A DNA stretch of 64,000 nt, taken from positions 1 to 64,000 of the forward strand of contig JAKSGN010000033.1 of assembly GCA_024180945.1 (NCBI GenBank), in the 5' to 3' direction. The notes beneath the pieces are model-generated. The model had not been told where the DNA came from and ran no database searches. It saw nothing but the letters and a program-made list of their open reading frames with translations. The position numbers and the translations under genes are program-made. Below, one piece after another: positions 1-12,086 of the stretch (positions within the stretch are counted from its first letter, which is position 1; every line of letters starts with the position of its first letter). Origin of the DNA: Macrophomina tecta (Eukaryota; Ascomycota; Dothideomycetes; Botryosphaeriales; Botryosphaeriaceae).

Positions 1-196
1 CGCGCTCGGGCCGCTCTTACCCCATCAACCTTACCCTAACTTACCCCACCTGCCAAATTACGCTCGAACACGCGATCGGGCGGGCATGTCATACGCAAAA
101 ATTCTTATCGCCTAACCGCGCTCTGCAACATATCTTAATTTAACGCGAATCCGACATCTTTTTTCTGAATCGACCGTACTCAATCGACCGTACTCG

Positions 197-214
197 TAAC
201 CCTAACCCTAAACC
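197..214. repeat. Telomere-like motif (first of five)
   Basis: TAACCCTAACCCTAAACC, about two and a half CCCTAA repeats, recurs at 831, 1417 (CCTACCCC variant), 1909 and 2398. Each is preceded by a doubled AATCGACCGTACTC. The CCCTAA strand is + at the left edge, the orientation expected for a left telomere. Confidence 0.85.
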
Positions 215-226
215 TTAATTTTGTAT

Positions 227-498
227 GGGACCTGAATCGACCCTTATAACGGTCGATTCACTCCTTTCGGTTTGGGACCTGAATCGACCCTTATAACGGT
301 CGATTCACTCCTTTCGGTTTGGGACCTGAATCGACCCTTATAACGGTCGATTCACTCCTTTCGGTTTGGGACCTGAATCGACCCTTATAACGGTCGATTC
401 ACTCCTTTCGGTTTGGGACCTGAATCGACCCTTATAACGGTCGATTCACTCCTTTCGGTTTGGGACCTGAATCGACCCTTATAACGGTCGATTCACTC
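227..498. repeat. 47-bp palindromic minisatellite, array 1 (6 copies)
   Basis: Units start at 227, 274, 321, 368, 415 and 462; the last is cut short. Each unit holds perfect 10-bp inverted arms, TGAATCGACC and GGTCGATTCA, around an 8-bp centre, followed by a CTCCTTTCGGTTT spacer. Confidence 0.95.
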
Positions 499-860
499 GC
501 GTTGATGCGGGAAACTACCCTTTGCTATCGAACTAACTACTTCAACCCTTGCTCTTAACTCTCTGACTCGGCGCCTGCTGCACCGTTTCGCGCGCTGCGT
601 GCCTGCCCGGCGAATGCGCGCTCTTTAACCACTACGGCGCTCGGGCCGTCTCTTACCCCATCAACCTTACCCTAACTTACCCCAACTGCCAAATTCGCTC
701 GAACCACGCGTCGGGCGGGCGCGCCATACGCGAAATTCTTATCGCCTAACCGCGCTCTGCAACATATCTTAATTTAACGCGAATCCGACATCTTTTTTCT
801 GAATCGACCGTACTCAATCGACCGTACTCGTAACCCTAACCCTAAACCTTAATTTTGTAT

Positions 861-1095
861 GGGACCTGAATCGACCCTTATAACGGTCGATTTACTCCTT
901 TCGGTTTGGGACCTGAATCGACCCTTATAACGGTCGATTCACTCCTTTCGGTTTGGGACCTGAATCGACCCTTATAACGGTCGATTCACTCCTTTCGGTT
1001 TGGGACCTGAATCGACCCTTATAACGGTCGATTCACTCCTTTCGGTTTGGGACCTGAATCGACCCTTATAACGGTCGATTCACTTCTTTCGGTTT
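861..1095. repeat. 47-bp palindromic minisatellite, array 2 (5 copies)
   Basis: Units start at 861, 908, 955, 1002 and 1049. Same 10-bp inverted arms as array 1, with single-base changes (a T in the right arm of the first copy, a changed spacer base in the last). Confidence 0.95.
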
Positions 1096-1446
1096 GGGAA
1101 ACCACCCTTTGCTATCGAACTAACTACTTTAACCCTTGCTCTTAACTCTCTGACTCGGCGCCTGCTGCACGTTCGCGCGCTGCGTGCCTACCCGGCGAAT
1201 GCGCGCTCTTTAACCACTACCGCGCTCGGGCGCTCTTACCCCATCAACCTTACCCTAACTTACCCCAACTGCCAAATTACGCTCCGAACACGCGATCAGG
1301 CGGGCATGTCATACGCAAAAATTCTTATCGCCTAACCGCGCTCTGCAACATATCTTAATTTAACGCGAATCCGACATCTTTTTTCTGAATCGACCGTACT
1401 CAATCGACCGTACTCGTAACCCTACCCCTAAACCTTAATTTTGTAT

Positions 1447-1587
1447 GGGACCTGAATCGACCCTTATAACGGTCGATTCACTCCTTTCGGTTTGGGACCT
1501 GAATCGACCCTTATAACGGTCGATTCACTCCTTTCGGTTTGGGACCTGAATCGACCCTTATAACGGTCGATTCACTCCTTTCGGTTT
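1447..1587. repeat. 47-bp palindromic minisatellite, array 3 (3 copies)
   Basis: Units start at 1447, 1494 and 1541 and are followed by the GGGAAACCACCC junction that also ends arrays 2 and 4. Confidence 0.95.
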
Positions 1588-1938
1588 GGGAAACCACCCT
1601 TTGCTATCGAACTAACTACTTTAACCCTTGCTCTTAACTCTCTGACTCGGCGCCTGCTGCACGTTCGCGCGCTGCGTGCCTACCCGGCGAATGCGCGCTC
1701 TTTAACCCCTACCGCGCTCGGGCCGCTCTTACCCCATCAACCTTACCCTAACTTACCCCAACTGCCAAATTACGCTCGAACACGCGATCGGGCGGGCATG
1801 TCATACGCAAAAATTCTTATCGCCTAACCGCGCTCTGCAACATATCTTAATTTAACGCGAATCCGACATCTTTTTTCTAAATCGACCGTACTCAATCGAC
1901 CGTACTCGTAACCCTAACCCTAAACCTTAATTTTGTAT

Positions 1939-2079
1939 GGGACCTGAATCGACCCTTATAACGGTCGATTCACTCCTTTCGGTTTGGGACCTGAATCGAC
2001 CCTTATAACGGTCGATTCACTCCTTTCGGTTTGGGACCTGAATCGACCCTTATAACGGTCGATTCACTCCTTTCGGTTT
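1939..2079. repeat. 47-bp palindromic minisatellite, array 4 (3 copies)
   Basis: Units start at 1939, 1986 and 2033, with the same arms, spacer and GGGAAACC exit junction as array 3. Confidence 0.95.
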
Positions 2080-2427
2080 GGGAAACCACCCTTTGCTATC
2101 GAACTAACTACGCACAGCACTGCTCTGCTCTGACTCGGCGCCTGCTGCGTTCGCGCGCTGCATTACCTGCCCGGCGAATGCGCGCTCTTTAACACTACCG
2201 CGCTCGGGCCACTCTTACCCCATCAACCTTACCTAACTTCCCCAACTGCCCAAATTACGCTCGAACACGCGATCAGCTGGGCATGTCATACGCAAAGAAA
2301 TTCTTATCGCCTAACCGCGGCTCTGGCAACATATCTTAATTTAACGCGAATCCGACATCTTTTTTCTGAATCGACCGTACTCAATCGACCGTACTCGTAA
2401 CCCTAACCCTAAACCTTAATTTTGTAT

Positions 2428-2615
2428 GGGACCTGAATCGACCCTTATAACGGTCGATTCACTCCTTTCGGTTTGGGACCTGAATCGACCCTTATAACGG
2501 TCGATTCACTCCTTTCGGTTTGGGACCTGAATCGACCCTTATAACGGTCGATTCACTCCTTTCGGTTTGGGACCTGAATCGACCCTTATAACGGTCGATT
2601 CACTCCTTTCGGTTT
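2428..2615. repeat. 47-bp palindromic minisatellite, array 5 (4 copies)
   Basis: Units start at 2428, 2475, 2522 and 2569. The array ends abruptly at 2616, where AT-rich, CpA/TpG-depleted sequence begins; this is the inner edge of the satellite. Confidence 0.94.
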
Positions 2616-5600
2616 GGGTTAGAGATATTTCTAGCCTCTAACGCCTTTAACTCTCTAAGTATATTAATCGCGTCTAACTTACGCTATAATATTAGAGTAG
2701 TGTAATATTCGAGTAACTCTTACTATCTTTTAGTACGAGAAAGACCGGAAGCCACCTTTTAAAGCTAATTTTTAAAAGTAGTACACTCTAAGCGCGCCTT
2801 ATCTAAGGTATAATAAAGACGCTTAACTAAAGAAAAAGTTAGTAGACTTATAAAACTAATAAAGAAGAACTAATAGTTAGAGTTCTTAAGACTACTAATA
2901 ATATAACTAGCGCGCCCGGCACGATAATATTTACTATAATAAGAAAAATCTAAGGCTATCTAGTATACTATCTTAGACTTCTTAGCCTTTCGCTAGGTAT
3001 TTAGAAGTAAATACTACGAATAAAAAATAAATATCGCGATATCTAGTAAATTAATCTTTATATCTAGAGACTTACGCTTAGTCTTCTATAAATCGCGCTT
3101 TTATTTTAAAGGTATAGTAGGAGGCTTATAGTAGAAAAAGAAAATAAGAAAATAAAAGAAGCCTAAGATATAAATAAATAAATAAATCTTCGAGCTAAAG
3201 ATTCTTAAGAGAAAGGGTAGTATTATAAACCCTAGAGAAATAAGGGCTTTATAACCCCACGAATAGAAAGCCTATACGGAAAAAAATACTATAGAGACTA
3301 AGAACCCGTAAAAATAATAAAGCTATAACGCCGGCGCGCCTATATAAAAAAAATAGCCTCGGGGAAGAACGGCGCGTACGGGCCTAGATAAGATAGTAGT
3401 AGAAGCCCGTACGAGAATAATATCTATATAGTATAATAAGACTATAGAAATACCGACTAGATCGAACTCTTATAGAAAAAGAATATTTCTAAGAAAAGAA
3501 TTATAAATTCTAGAAACTAGCTTCGGGCTAAGAGAAATAGATAGAAAAAAGTTAAATAACTTATATAATCTAAAAAATAATAGTTTAGCGATATAATACT
3601 TTCTTAACTAATATAGAAGTCGGATTTTAGAAAACGGGCTTTAGCGTCTAAGTTACGTAGAATCTATAGGGCCTACCTAGATTAACCTAATCTAAGATTA
3701 ATAATCTAATACTATTAATCTAGCTGCTTTAATCTAGCTATATCGATCTAGATTATTATAGTTTTTCTATAGTATATAGATATACTTACTAGATAGTACT
3801 TTAACCTTTATAGTTAATTTAAAGTTCTAATATAACTCTATTAGAGGTAATAAGCCTAATACGCACCGCGTACTAATATATCGCGTAATTACTACTATTA
3901 TTCTAATTCTTTACTCTTCTCTTATTCTTTAAGATAAACCCCTTAGCTACTTAACTCTACTAGGCGATTTTAAAGTCTAGTAAAAGAGGCCGCTATTATA
4001 ATAGCTTAGTTTTATTCTTAAGACTCGACTAATTTATTCTCTAAGAACTTATTATTTATTAATAAGGCTAAGAATAATATAAGATTATTATTATTTAGAT
4101 AAATTTATAGATATATAAGAATTTATTCTTTTTTAGCTTCTAATACTTCTTAATAGTACTCTTTTTTATAAGGTAAGTACTTACTATTCTTATTAAACGT
4201 AATATTTTAAACGCGTATAATTTTATCTATACTTAGTATCTAGATACGGAAGATATTAGTAGAGTCGTATTTAACTAAGTATTTAATTAGTACTCTTTTC
4301 TAAAGCTTTTAGATATGTAGAATTATCTTATTTAGTATATATACTTTATAGCCGTATATATATAGATAGCTAATATTTAGCTTTTTACTATAAACTATCT
4401 TAAATAGAGTCTTCTAGTTAAGGCCTTTAACTAGTATTTAGTTTAAGATATAAGTAGCCATATAGATATATTTAAGCTAATTATAATTAAATAGGTTACT
4501 ACTTATTTATAGTATTCTTAATTTTAAGATAAGTAACTATTTAGAATATTTAGTATTACTATTCTACTTAGATATTTAAGAACTTAATATCTTAAGAGTA
4601 ATTTCTCTTCTTTATAGTTCTCTTTAAAAGGCGGTTTCTAGGGACTTTTCGCTATCTAAGCGTAGAAATACTACTTTTTAATAACAGTAATTTTTAATTA
4701 TTTATTCTATTAATAGAATAATATCTACGTAGTTATTTTTATTAATATAAGTTACTATAATCGTATACTATATAGCTATATATTTAAGGTGCGTTATCTA
4801 TATATACCTATTAGTAGCTTCGATTATCTAAATAAGATTAAATAATATTTAGAAGAATAGCTCTAAGAATAATTCCTCGGGCGTTATATTATATAAGATA
4901 ATTTAATAAGCTTTAGCTCGAGCGTATATATTATAGTACTACGATATAGCTTTTTTTATAATAGCTATACCTTTTATAGTAGTTAGTAGCACTTTAATAA
5001 CTATAGATAATATATAAGTAAAGACTTTATACTATTACTTAGCTAGATACTTTCGGATTATAAGTTCTATAGTAATTTAATTTATTAGATTCTTTACTTT
5101 ATTAAGCTCTATAAAGTAGAGGTTTTAATAGAGTATTAGTTTATACGTAATAATATCTTTCTTATAAAGAACTAAGTAGTCTATATTAAGGTAAACCTCT
5201 TTCTTATTTACCTTAGTAACTAATATAAGGTTAGCTATAAATAAAGACACGTAAGTAGTATTTAGTAGTATTAGAATTTATTATATTAAGTAATAATAAG
5301 CCTTAATAGTAATAGTACTAAATACTTCTACTAGAATACGTATATTACCGCTTATAACGTAGTTATTAGAGTCTATATTACGTATTTTAGTAAACCGCTT
5401 CTTTATATATCGGTTATATATATAGTGCGAGGAGCTAGTATTAACTATCTATAAAAGCTATAGTATAGTTAGTTTACTATATTTAGCTATAAGTAATATA
5501 GTAATAATAGCTATAAGTACTATTAAATTCTTATTCTTAGAATCTTTTGCTTAAGCTATTAAGTTCTAATAATTTTAATTTTTATTAGTAGGTTTACCTT

Positions 5601-6407
5601 CTTTAGCTTCTCTAGCTAGTGCGCGTTCGACTATTACTTTAGTATATAGATTATTTATCTTTTTTTAAATCTAAGCCTAAATATTCTTCTTTAGCTTCTA
5701 CCTAGATAGGCATACTTATTCGTTTAGATAGTAGTATTTAGATATCTAGTAAAGTATACTATATAGATATAGTCTTAGTAGTAGACCTTCTAATTAAAGT
5801 TTACTACGAAGCGTTACTACTATTATTATTTAAGTAGTATCTTTATCTTAGGCTACTTACTTACGCCTTACGTACTTATGATAATTATTAATATAGTTAA
5901 TAATCTTTAGTTTAATATTTACTATTTTAGAGGATTCTCTAATAGCTATTATAGCGTATATAGAGTTATATAAAAGAAGTATATTAAGAAAGATATTAAT
6001 ACCTCGCCTTAATATAACCTTTAGTATCTTAAGTATCTTTACTTTATATACTATTTTTTTTATTAGTTTAGCTATTTATTAAGGTTTTAATTATTAGAAG
6101 GCTTTTCTAGCTAGCGAAGCTAGTTAATAATAAAGTATTTCTACGTAGTAGTAGATAGCTTAATCCTTACTTATAGGGCTCTAAGTTAGTAGTATAGGTA
6201 CGTATTAAAAAGATTTTAAAGAATTAGTTAAAGTAAGGCTTCTATAGAGTTATTAATAATTATTAAAAAATTATTAATTTTCTTATAAATATATTTATAG
6301 TCCTTCTTCTTCTTCTTATAGTTATTAAGATTAAGATAGTAATAATTAATCGTCTACTTTTATTATTAAGTTAGCTTAACTAGTACCGCGAATTAGGCTA
6401 GATATTC
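2616..6407. repeat. RIP-degraded repeat sequence, family unresolved
   Basis: AT-rich and almost free of CpA/TpG while CpG (GCGCG, CGCG) persists, with no open frame of useful length. The stretch around 3120-3235 (runs of AAATAAATA followed by an A/G tract) resembles 26930-27025, so at least part of it is an older relative of the retrotransposon tails seen later. I could not assign domains. Confidence 0.7.
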
Positions 6408-7019
6408 TATTAAATATTAATAAGTAAGCTTGTATAAGCGTAACTTATTAATATATTACCTTAGGTATTAGAATACTACCTAAGGTATATAACGAATATA
6501 CCTCGGAGTTATAGTAGTGGCAAACTATGGTAGTAAACCACGGTAGTAAACCGAGGTGGTAAAATTCGCCACTCCACTTCACTAATTAATAACTAAATAG
6601 GTATAGCCCCTACTAAAATTCCTTTTATATATTATAAAAGTTCAATCATTTCCAGTTATTACGATATAAAAATTATGTAAAATAGATAAGAATTGGGGCT
6701 AGAATCTTATTTCTTATAAATTACCCTCGTTGGATTTCTAATACGGTATATCTAGAAGGATCTACTTATATAAGGAATAAGTGTATATAAGAAGCTCTAG
6801 ATAGCACTATAGTTTTATTCTTTAAGACGCGTAATACTAATAAACGAGATATAAGCTAATAAAAGCTTTATTCTATCTTTTACCTTCTCTCTTGTCTTTC
6901 TTTATTAAATCTTCTATCTATTCTTTCTTCTAGAGAGTTATCTCCTTCCGACTACTTACTAGGCTGTATTATTTATAATATAGCTTAGTAATCCTCTACC
7001 TAAGTCTTAGCGCTTTATA
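6408..7019 (+). repeat. Ty1/copia-type LTR, RIP-affected (copy 1)
   Basis: About 612 bp, closely matching 24875-25487 over its whole length. It opens TATTAAATATTAATAAG (probably TG mutated to TA) and ends CTTTATA. Copy 2 lies behind a polypurine tract and copia RNase H remains, so this copy could be the matching 5' LTR with later insertions between, but the flanking bases give no clear target duplication. Confidence 0.75.
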
Positions 7020-7810
7020 TGTTCCGGCTTACTCGATGTTGGAATAGCGGTTTTACGAGCATTATAACTATACTAGTTAGCTTTATAAGTGTCTTAGTAG
7101 TATAGCTAGCGTTAGTAGTACGGATATAAGAGGGTATCCCTTCTTATTTCTATCTATTACCGAGAATCTTATTAATTTTTCCACTAAGTTCAACACTCGA
7201 ATTAATATATTTAAATATATTAGCGCGTTATACGCGTAATTAGATAAGATTAAACTAGATATCCTAGTCTTAAGAGTCTTTTAGAATAATAACTAGCTTT
7301 AAAAATATTATAGTTATTAATTTTAATATATTATTTACTAGATTAGTTCTTTAGTTATATATATAAAACGGACTAATAGATCGACTAATCGCTTAGAAAT
7401 GTAGTAATACTAGTAGCTATAGCTTACTTATATATAGCTACGCTATAATAGGTACGGTTAGCTATTATTAGCTATTATTATATAGTAGTATATGCCTTTA
7501 GTTAGCTAATAACGGTTAAGGTTATATACTACTAGTAGTACTATATACTTAAGCCGCTTTAAATATCGACTAGATGTCTTAGAATGACTAAAAGATAGTT
7601 ATAGATAATACTTTAGATAGTAGAAGGTATTAAACGTATATCTAGGCTTATAACTATTAAATTTAGTAGTAATACTATTAATTAAAAATAAGTAGTATAA
7701 GGACTAAGAGGTACACTTAGGGGAAGTTCTCTTATCCGTCCTCTTCTGTGACTAAGCTAAAGTTTATTGTATATACACGTAATATTCTAATAGAACTCTT
7801 TATTTTTTAA
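7020..7810 (+). repeat. RIP-degraded sequence behind the copia LTR
   Basis: AT-rich with many stops in all frames. Its position behind a copia LTR suggests leader and gag remains, but I see no motif that proves it. It ends at an abrupt junction at 7811, where monooxygenase-like sequence starts in mid-domain. Confidence 0.4.
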
Positions 7811-8685
7811 CGTACCCTATCTTCTATCGACGTCCGAGAGAACAAGCCCACGGATACGAAATAGTTTAAGTTATAGAAACCTAGCTAGCAAAAAGAGAGA
7901 ATAAATAATTTCACTACTATCGTTAGTAGCGCTAAGGTTAATAAAGATTTAGTTGCTAACGGCTGGACGAAGACTATAGTATCTTTAAATAAATAGTTCG
8001 GCTAAAGCAAGGTTAGCAGTAACCCGAATACCGAGCAAACCGTAAGACTACTCTAGTTTACCAATTTTAAGAAAATAGAGTTAATCCGTAGACGCGTCGA
8101 GGATAGTATAAAGAATCTAAAGACTGCCGAAGCCTTAAAACCTTACTATAACTAATATTATAAGCGGCTATGCTTTTACGCTATCTTTCTACCTTTAACC
8201 GACTAAACGTTATACTGGTAGATACTTAGGGAAAAGGGGTCGACTGCATTATAGAGCGCGGCGTTAAAGCTAATAATATCGAATACGAGCTTAATTATAT
8301 TATTTACGCTACCGGATTCGAATACGCCACTGACTAGGATGTTCGCTATTATTCGAAAATCTTTAGCACCAACGGCCTCTCGATCTCGTATAGGTGGAGG
8401 GACGGCCTAGTTACTTTTTATAGGTGGTCTGTATACGGCTTTTCTAATTACTTCTTAATTAGCTCCGCGTAGACTAGTATCGTTCCGAATTACTATTATA
8501 GTATGGAAGATTAGTTAAGTCATCTTATTTACTTAATTTTAAAGTATAAAAAAGATTAAATTGACCGTCTAGAGGCCATAGCTAAGGCGGAAGAAAAATA
8601 GGTTAAGGAAGTTGTTCGATTTTAGAAAGATCGATCTAAATACCTTATAATCTGCGCGCTAGGATATTATAGCGACGAAGGATAA
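7811..8685 (+). pseudogene. RIP-mutated Baeyer-Villiger monooxygenase fragment (C-terminal half)
   Basis: Read on +, conceptual translation shows an RTLSS block (the RTPSS after the second Rossmann fold), then a KERINNFTTIV block, a KR-x-C-F block followed by LPTF-type remains, then DYIIYATGFEYATD-like sequence (the ATGF motif), a DGL..F....V.GF.NYFL block and a terminal YYSDEG before TAA. This order matches the second half of fungal type I BVMOs. Stops fall where TGG or CAG codons are expected, the mark of RIP, and at least one frameshift occurs near 7993-8000. The N-terminal FAD and NADPH folds are absent, so it was truncated before or during decay. It is related to, but clearly diverged from, the intact BVMO at 43221-45104. 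Confidence 0.82.
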
Positions 8686-9136
8686 GTAAGCGATATTACG
8701 AGTAAGAATAATCTATATAGAGGCGGAGTAGATAAGTTCCTAGAGACTCTACGAGGCTAGCAGAATAAGAATAAGTTAGTAGGTCTTAAAGTAAGCTTTA
8801 CGGGGGTTTTAACTATATTACTATAGATATCGGCTTTTATCGTGCTACGGGGCTACTAAACTTTTCTACTTTATTTACTCTTTTAAGCGAAGGCTTACTA
8901 ACTATTCGTTCGAACCCTTTTCTAATATCTTTAGTCTTTTTTTTTTCTTATACTATAGTTATACTTAGGTTCTAATCTAAGTTATTGTATTTGCCTACTC
9001 TTAACTTACTATTATAACACGCTATCGTACTTAGGTCTTAGCTATACGATTATTTAAAGTACTTATATAAGCCTTAGAGGTGTCTCTAAAAATTAAAATA
9101 AGTTCCTATATCTTTAATTAAATATAATAGTGTAGG
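8686..9136. other. AT-rich RIPed spacer
   Basis: Follows the monooxygenase relic and precedes an LTR. Short coding-like remains may continue to about 8820, but I recognise no gene or RNA. Confidence 0.4.
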
Positions 9137-9583
9137 TGTTACGGCGCAGCCGGCATAGGGTAATAAAGATAGAAATAGCCCCACCAAAGATAAGTAAAAC
9201 TAAAGAGATTTAGGTTAGAAATTACGTAACTCCTACGATTAGTTAGACCCACTCGCCTAGAAATTAAGTAGGTTAACCTAACTACTTAGTAGAATAATCG
9301 CGATTAGTTACTAAGTATAATACCTTTACTAAGTATATAGATTATATATATTTTTTACTTATATATATACTATACTTCTTAGATAGGTTTAACCTTCGTA
9401 GTTAACTCTAATAATAGAATTTAGACTCTATTAATAATACGGCCTTTATATATAATACTTAGTTTTATTATATATTTAACTTATTCTTACTCTTTTCTTA
9501 TACCTACTTAAGAAAAACCTCTTTAATAGATTTTCTTTCTCTTTAGTATTTAGATTCTTAAAGGTAGAGGCCCGCTTATTATA
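9137..9583 (+). repeat. RIPed Ty3/gypsy LTR, forward orientation
   Basis: Starts TGTTACGGCGCAGCC and ends CCCGCTTATTATA, matching the LTR family at 27533-28001 and 42330-42763, with RIP-type changes and a variable middle. No polypurine tract or matching partner could be tied to it, so it may be a solo LTR. Confidence 0.8.
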
Positions 9584-10234
9584 ATAGAATTCTATAAAGT
9601 AGGCCTCCTAGAGATCCTTAGCGGGTATAGTAATAAGAATTTACGAGTATATCTAATAAATTATTTAAAAATTTAGTATTTCTATTTATACTATTTACTC
9701 CCGCCCTAAAAGATATATATAACTATTATAAATACTATAGTTGCGTGTAGCAATAATAAGAGCCAGCTTAATATATTTTTATAAGAAAAAAGCGCGAGCG
9801 AATACTACCGTAGATAAGTATAAGATAGCTTTATAGAGCTCGGGACGCATTAACTATTAGGTTAACTAAGTAGAGATTTTTAAGTTATTTAGATAGTCTT
9901 AGTACTCTCTCTAAGATTATAGCATTTAATAAATATATATAATATAGAATTAGGTAATAAAAATTATACTATAATATTTAAAAATCGACTTCGTAGCTTA
10001 TTACTATTTATTAAAAAATAAGTATTGGCAATTTCTTTATTAGTAAAGAGAAGAAGTAGAATAGTATTAAGAGGATACGGCCTAGAAGGTACCTTTTATT
10101 CTCTAACTATAGAAATAACTAATACTAGAAAAAGCTAAATACTTATAATAGATAATAATTTCTATAAATATTATACTAACCCTAAAAATTAAATATAATT
10201 AAAGATACTATTAGATTAATTACGTGTATTTAGC
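9584..10234. other. RIPed sequence of unknown origin
   Basis: AT-rich, no recognisable domains and no open frame of note. It sits between two forward LTR copies and could be the internal remnant of a shortened element. Confidence 0.35.
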
Positions 10235-10468
10235 TATTACGGCACAGCCTTTATAGGGTAGGAAATAGGCGGAATAAGGAAATAAAGTAGGGCGTAGATA
10301 CGCGCCGTAGAAAGATCTATAGAAAGAGTTACGTAAATTACGTAACGTTAAGTATTAATCTATATACTCTCGCCTAGGTAAATATAGATTAAATAGATTA
10401 AACCTCTTTAATTTCTATAATCTATCCTCTATAGAAATAGATTAATAGAATTAATACTAGATTATAGA
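10235..10468 (+). repeat. Truncated RIPed Ty3/gypsy LTR
   Basis: TATTACGGCACAGCC start and continuing similarity to the first half of the LTR at 27533-28001, up to a shared TACTAGATTATA. Cut off at 10469, where another element's LTR begins. Confidence 0.75.
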
Positions 10469-10661
10469 TGTTAGAATAATAGGCCCTGGCATACCCTTAG
10501 GGTGCTTATACCGTGCATTCTACATGCTTATTACGTGCTACGCACGGGCCCCTAGTATATAACGCCACTAAGGGGTGAATCCTGCACTACTAAGAATTCG
10601 TACCTAAGAATATACGACTCTTCTAAAGGCTTCCTGCTTATAACTAGCCTATTTGTTTATA
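10469..10661 (+). repeat. 5' LTR of the short-LTR Ty3 element
   Basis: 193 bp, the same length as 17886-18078 and near-identical apart from transitions. Contains a GCACGGGCCCC block and TATATAACG, a possible TATA element. Confidence 0.85.
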
Positions 10662-12086
10662 ATCGAATCCTTCTTAATTTCTTTCGGAAAAGCAGCCGGC
10701 CTTAAAGGGCTATATATAACGATTTCGACGAAAAGAACGATTTCACGATAATAGGAATAAGGGGCTAATAAAGCCGTTCGAATACTCGAGGCGAATGAAT
10801 AGAAACAGGCTTATTAACCCCCGAAGGCTATTAAACGCTAATCGTCGATAGGAGCGCCTAGGGCGCTAAACGCCCAATAGGTGACGCGGCCGAACTAGGG
10901 GTGTCTATAGCTATCAACGAACTATAACGCTTACGTAGCGCACCTACGGAAGGTATATTGAAAGCCAAGCTCCTAGAACGCCTTAACCGCGTTAAGGTTC
11001 TATAATAGCTACAAGCGGCCCTTAACAGCGAACTACCTACTATTCCCACGCCGAACGCAGGCGAAACGTATACGAAAAGTAGGGTAGACGATAGCGAAAA
11101 GCGACTCGATCTTCTCGTAAGAAACCCACCTCTAAAACTTAAACGCCTTACTTAGGGCTCATACGACTTATAAACGAATACGGTGGAGACACGTTTCGGC
11201 ATATACCGGGCGGATAAGAACTGCCTTAGGAGGACCCTCTAGGCTACTAAAGGGCTATCTAAATATAAGACCCTCTCCTAGCACGTCCAAAGACGTCTAA
11301 TAAACTAGGAGAAACCAGTACTACTCTAGTAGAAGTTTAAGACGTTAGTATAGGATTATATTCGTAATTCTATCATCCACCGCCTTAACAACGCTGTTAG
11401 TTATTATACTACGGTAATAAAGAAGGGCTAGAAGTTTATAGAATTCTACGCCTAAATAAAGACGTACGAGGATAAATTCACGTATCGAATTTAGAACGTA
11501 GATTACCGTATTAATTAGATTTACTCTCGGCTTCTACTATTTATACGTACGGAGCTCGTGCGCTAGTCCTTCCTTACTAGGGTGCAGGTAGAAGAGGATT
11601 TAGTAGCTAAAATCCAATGCGTTAAGTAAACGCTAGAGGCAACGAGGCCCTATAAAAAGGGCGAGGACGGGTAGTAGTCGTAGGGAACCAAGCGCTCTTT
11701 TACCACCCCTGGCCTAGGATGCAACGGTCCCTATAAGGGTTTTAGGAATAGTAAGAAGGCTAAAGAAGACTAAAGGTCCGAAGCTTTAGCTTTCCTAAAG
11801 AACGCAGGCGATTCGCATAGGTCTAGTACTCCGAACGTAGGCGAAAAGCAGGCCAAAGGCCACGCCAACTAGGCGAACTATAAAGGTAAGTAAGGCTTAG
11901 AAAAAGAAAAGCCCTAATCGCTTCCCTCTCCTCCTTACGGTTAGGGCCTTAAACGGGAGGTAGTTTAAAACGTATAGAAATTATCGCTTCGATAAAAACC
12001 CTATCCGGTCCTACTAAAATTCGAGCATTAATAGATTATAGTTGCGATCTAAACCTCGTGTCCCTTAAATACGTAGAGCGACTTAC
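10662..12086 (+). pseudogene. RIPed gag and protease region
   Basis: Lies between the 5' LTR and the reverse transcriptase. Open in stretches, with stops at probable TGG/CAG codons, and basic in conceptual translation. An ALIDYS-type remnant just before 12086 looks like the Ty3 aspartic protease active-site region. Interrupted by the solo LTR at 12087. Confidence 0.5.

Larger units (their letters stand above)
1..2615. repeat. Subtelomeric higher-order satellite (five units)
   Basis: Five tandem units. Each has a core of about 350 bp with blocks such as CTTACCCCATCAACCTTACC and GCAACATATCTTAATTTAAC, one telomere-like motif, and a variable array of a 47-bp minisatellite. The telomere-like motif falls at 197, 831, 1417, 1909 and 2398, giving periods of 634, 586, 492 and 489. 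Subtracting 47 bp per minisatellite copy (6, 5, 3, 3) leaves 352, 351, 351 and 348, so length variation comes almost entirely from minisatellite copy number. CpA and TpG are still common, so the array looks untouched by RIP, unlike the sequence to its right. No coding region seen. Confidence 0.93.

Noticed and set aside
1..240. True telomere at the window edge
   Set aside because: Only two to three CCCTAA units per core; no long perfect array is present, so the actual chromosome end is not in the window.
227..498. CRISPR-like regularly spaced palindromic repeats
   Set aside because: Units are contiguous and identical with no unique spacers, in a eukaryotic subtelomere. This is a minisatellite.
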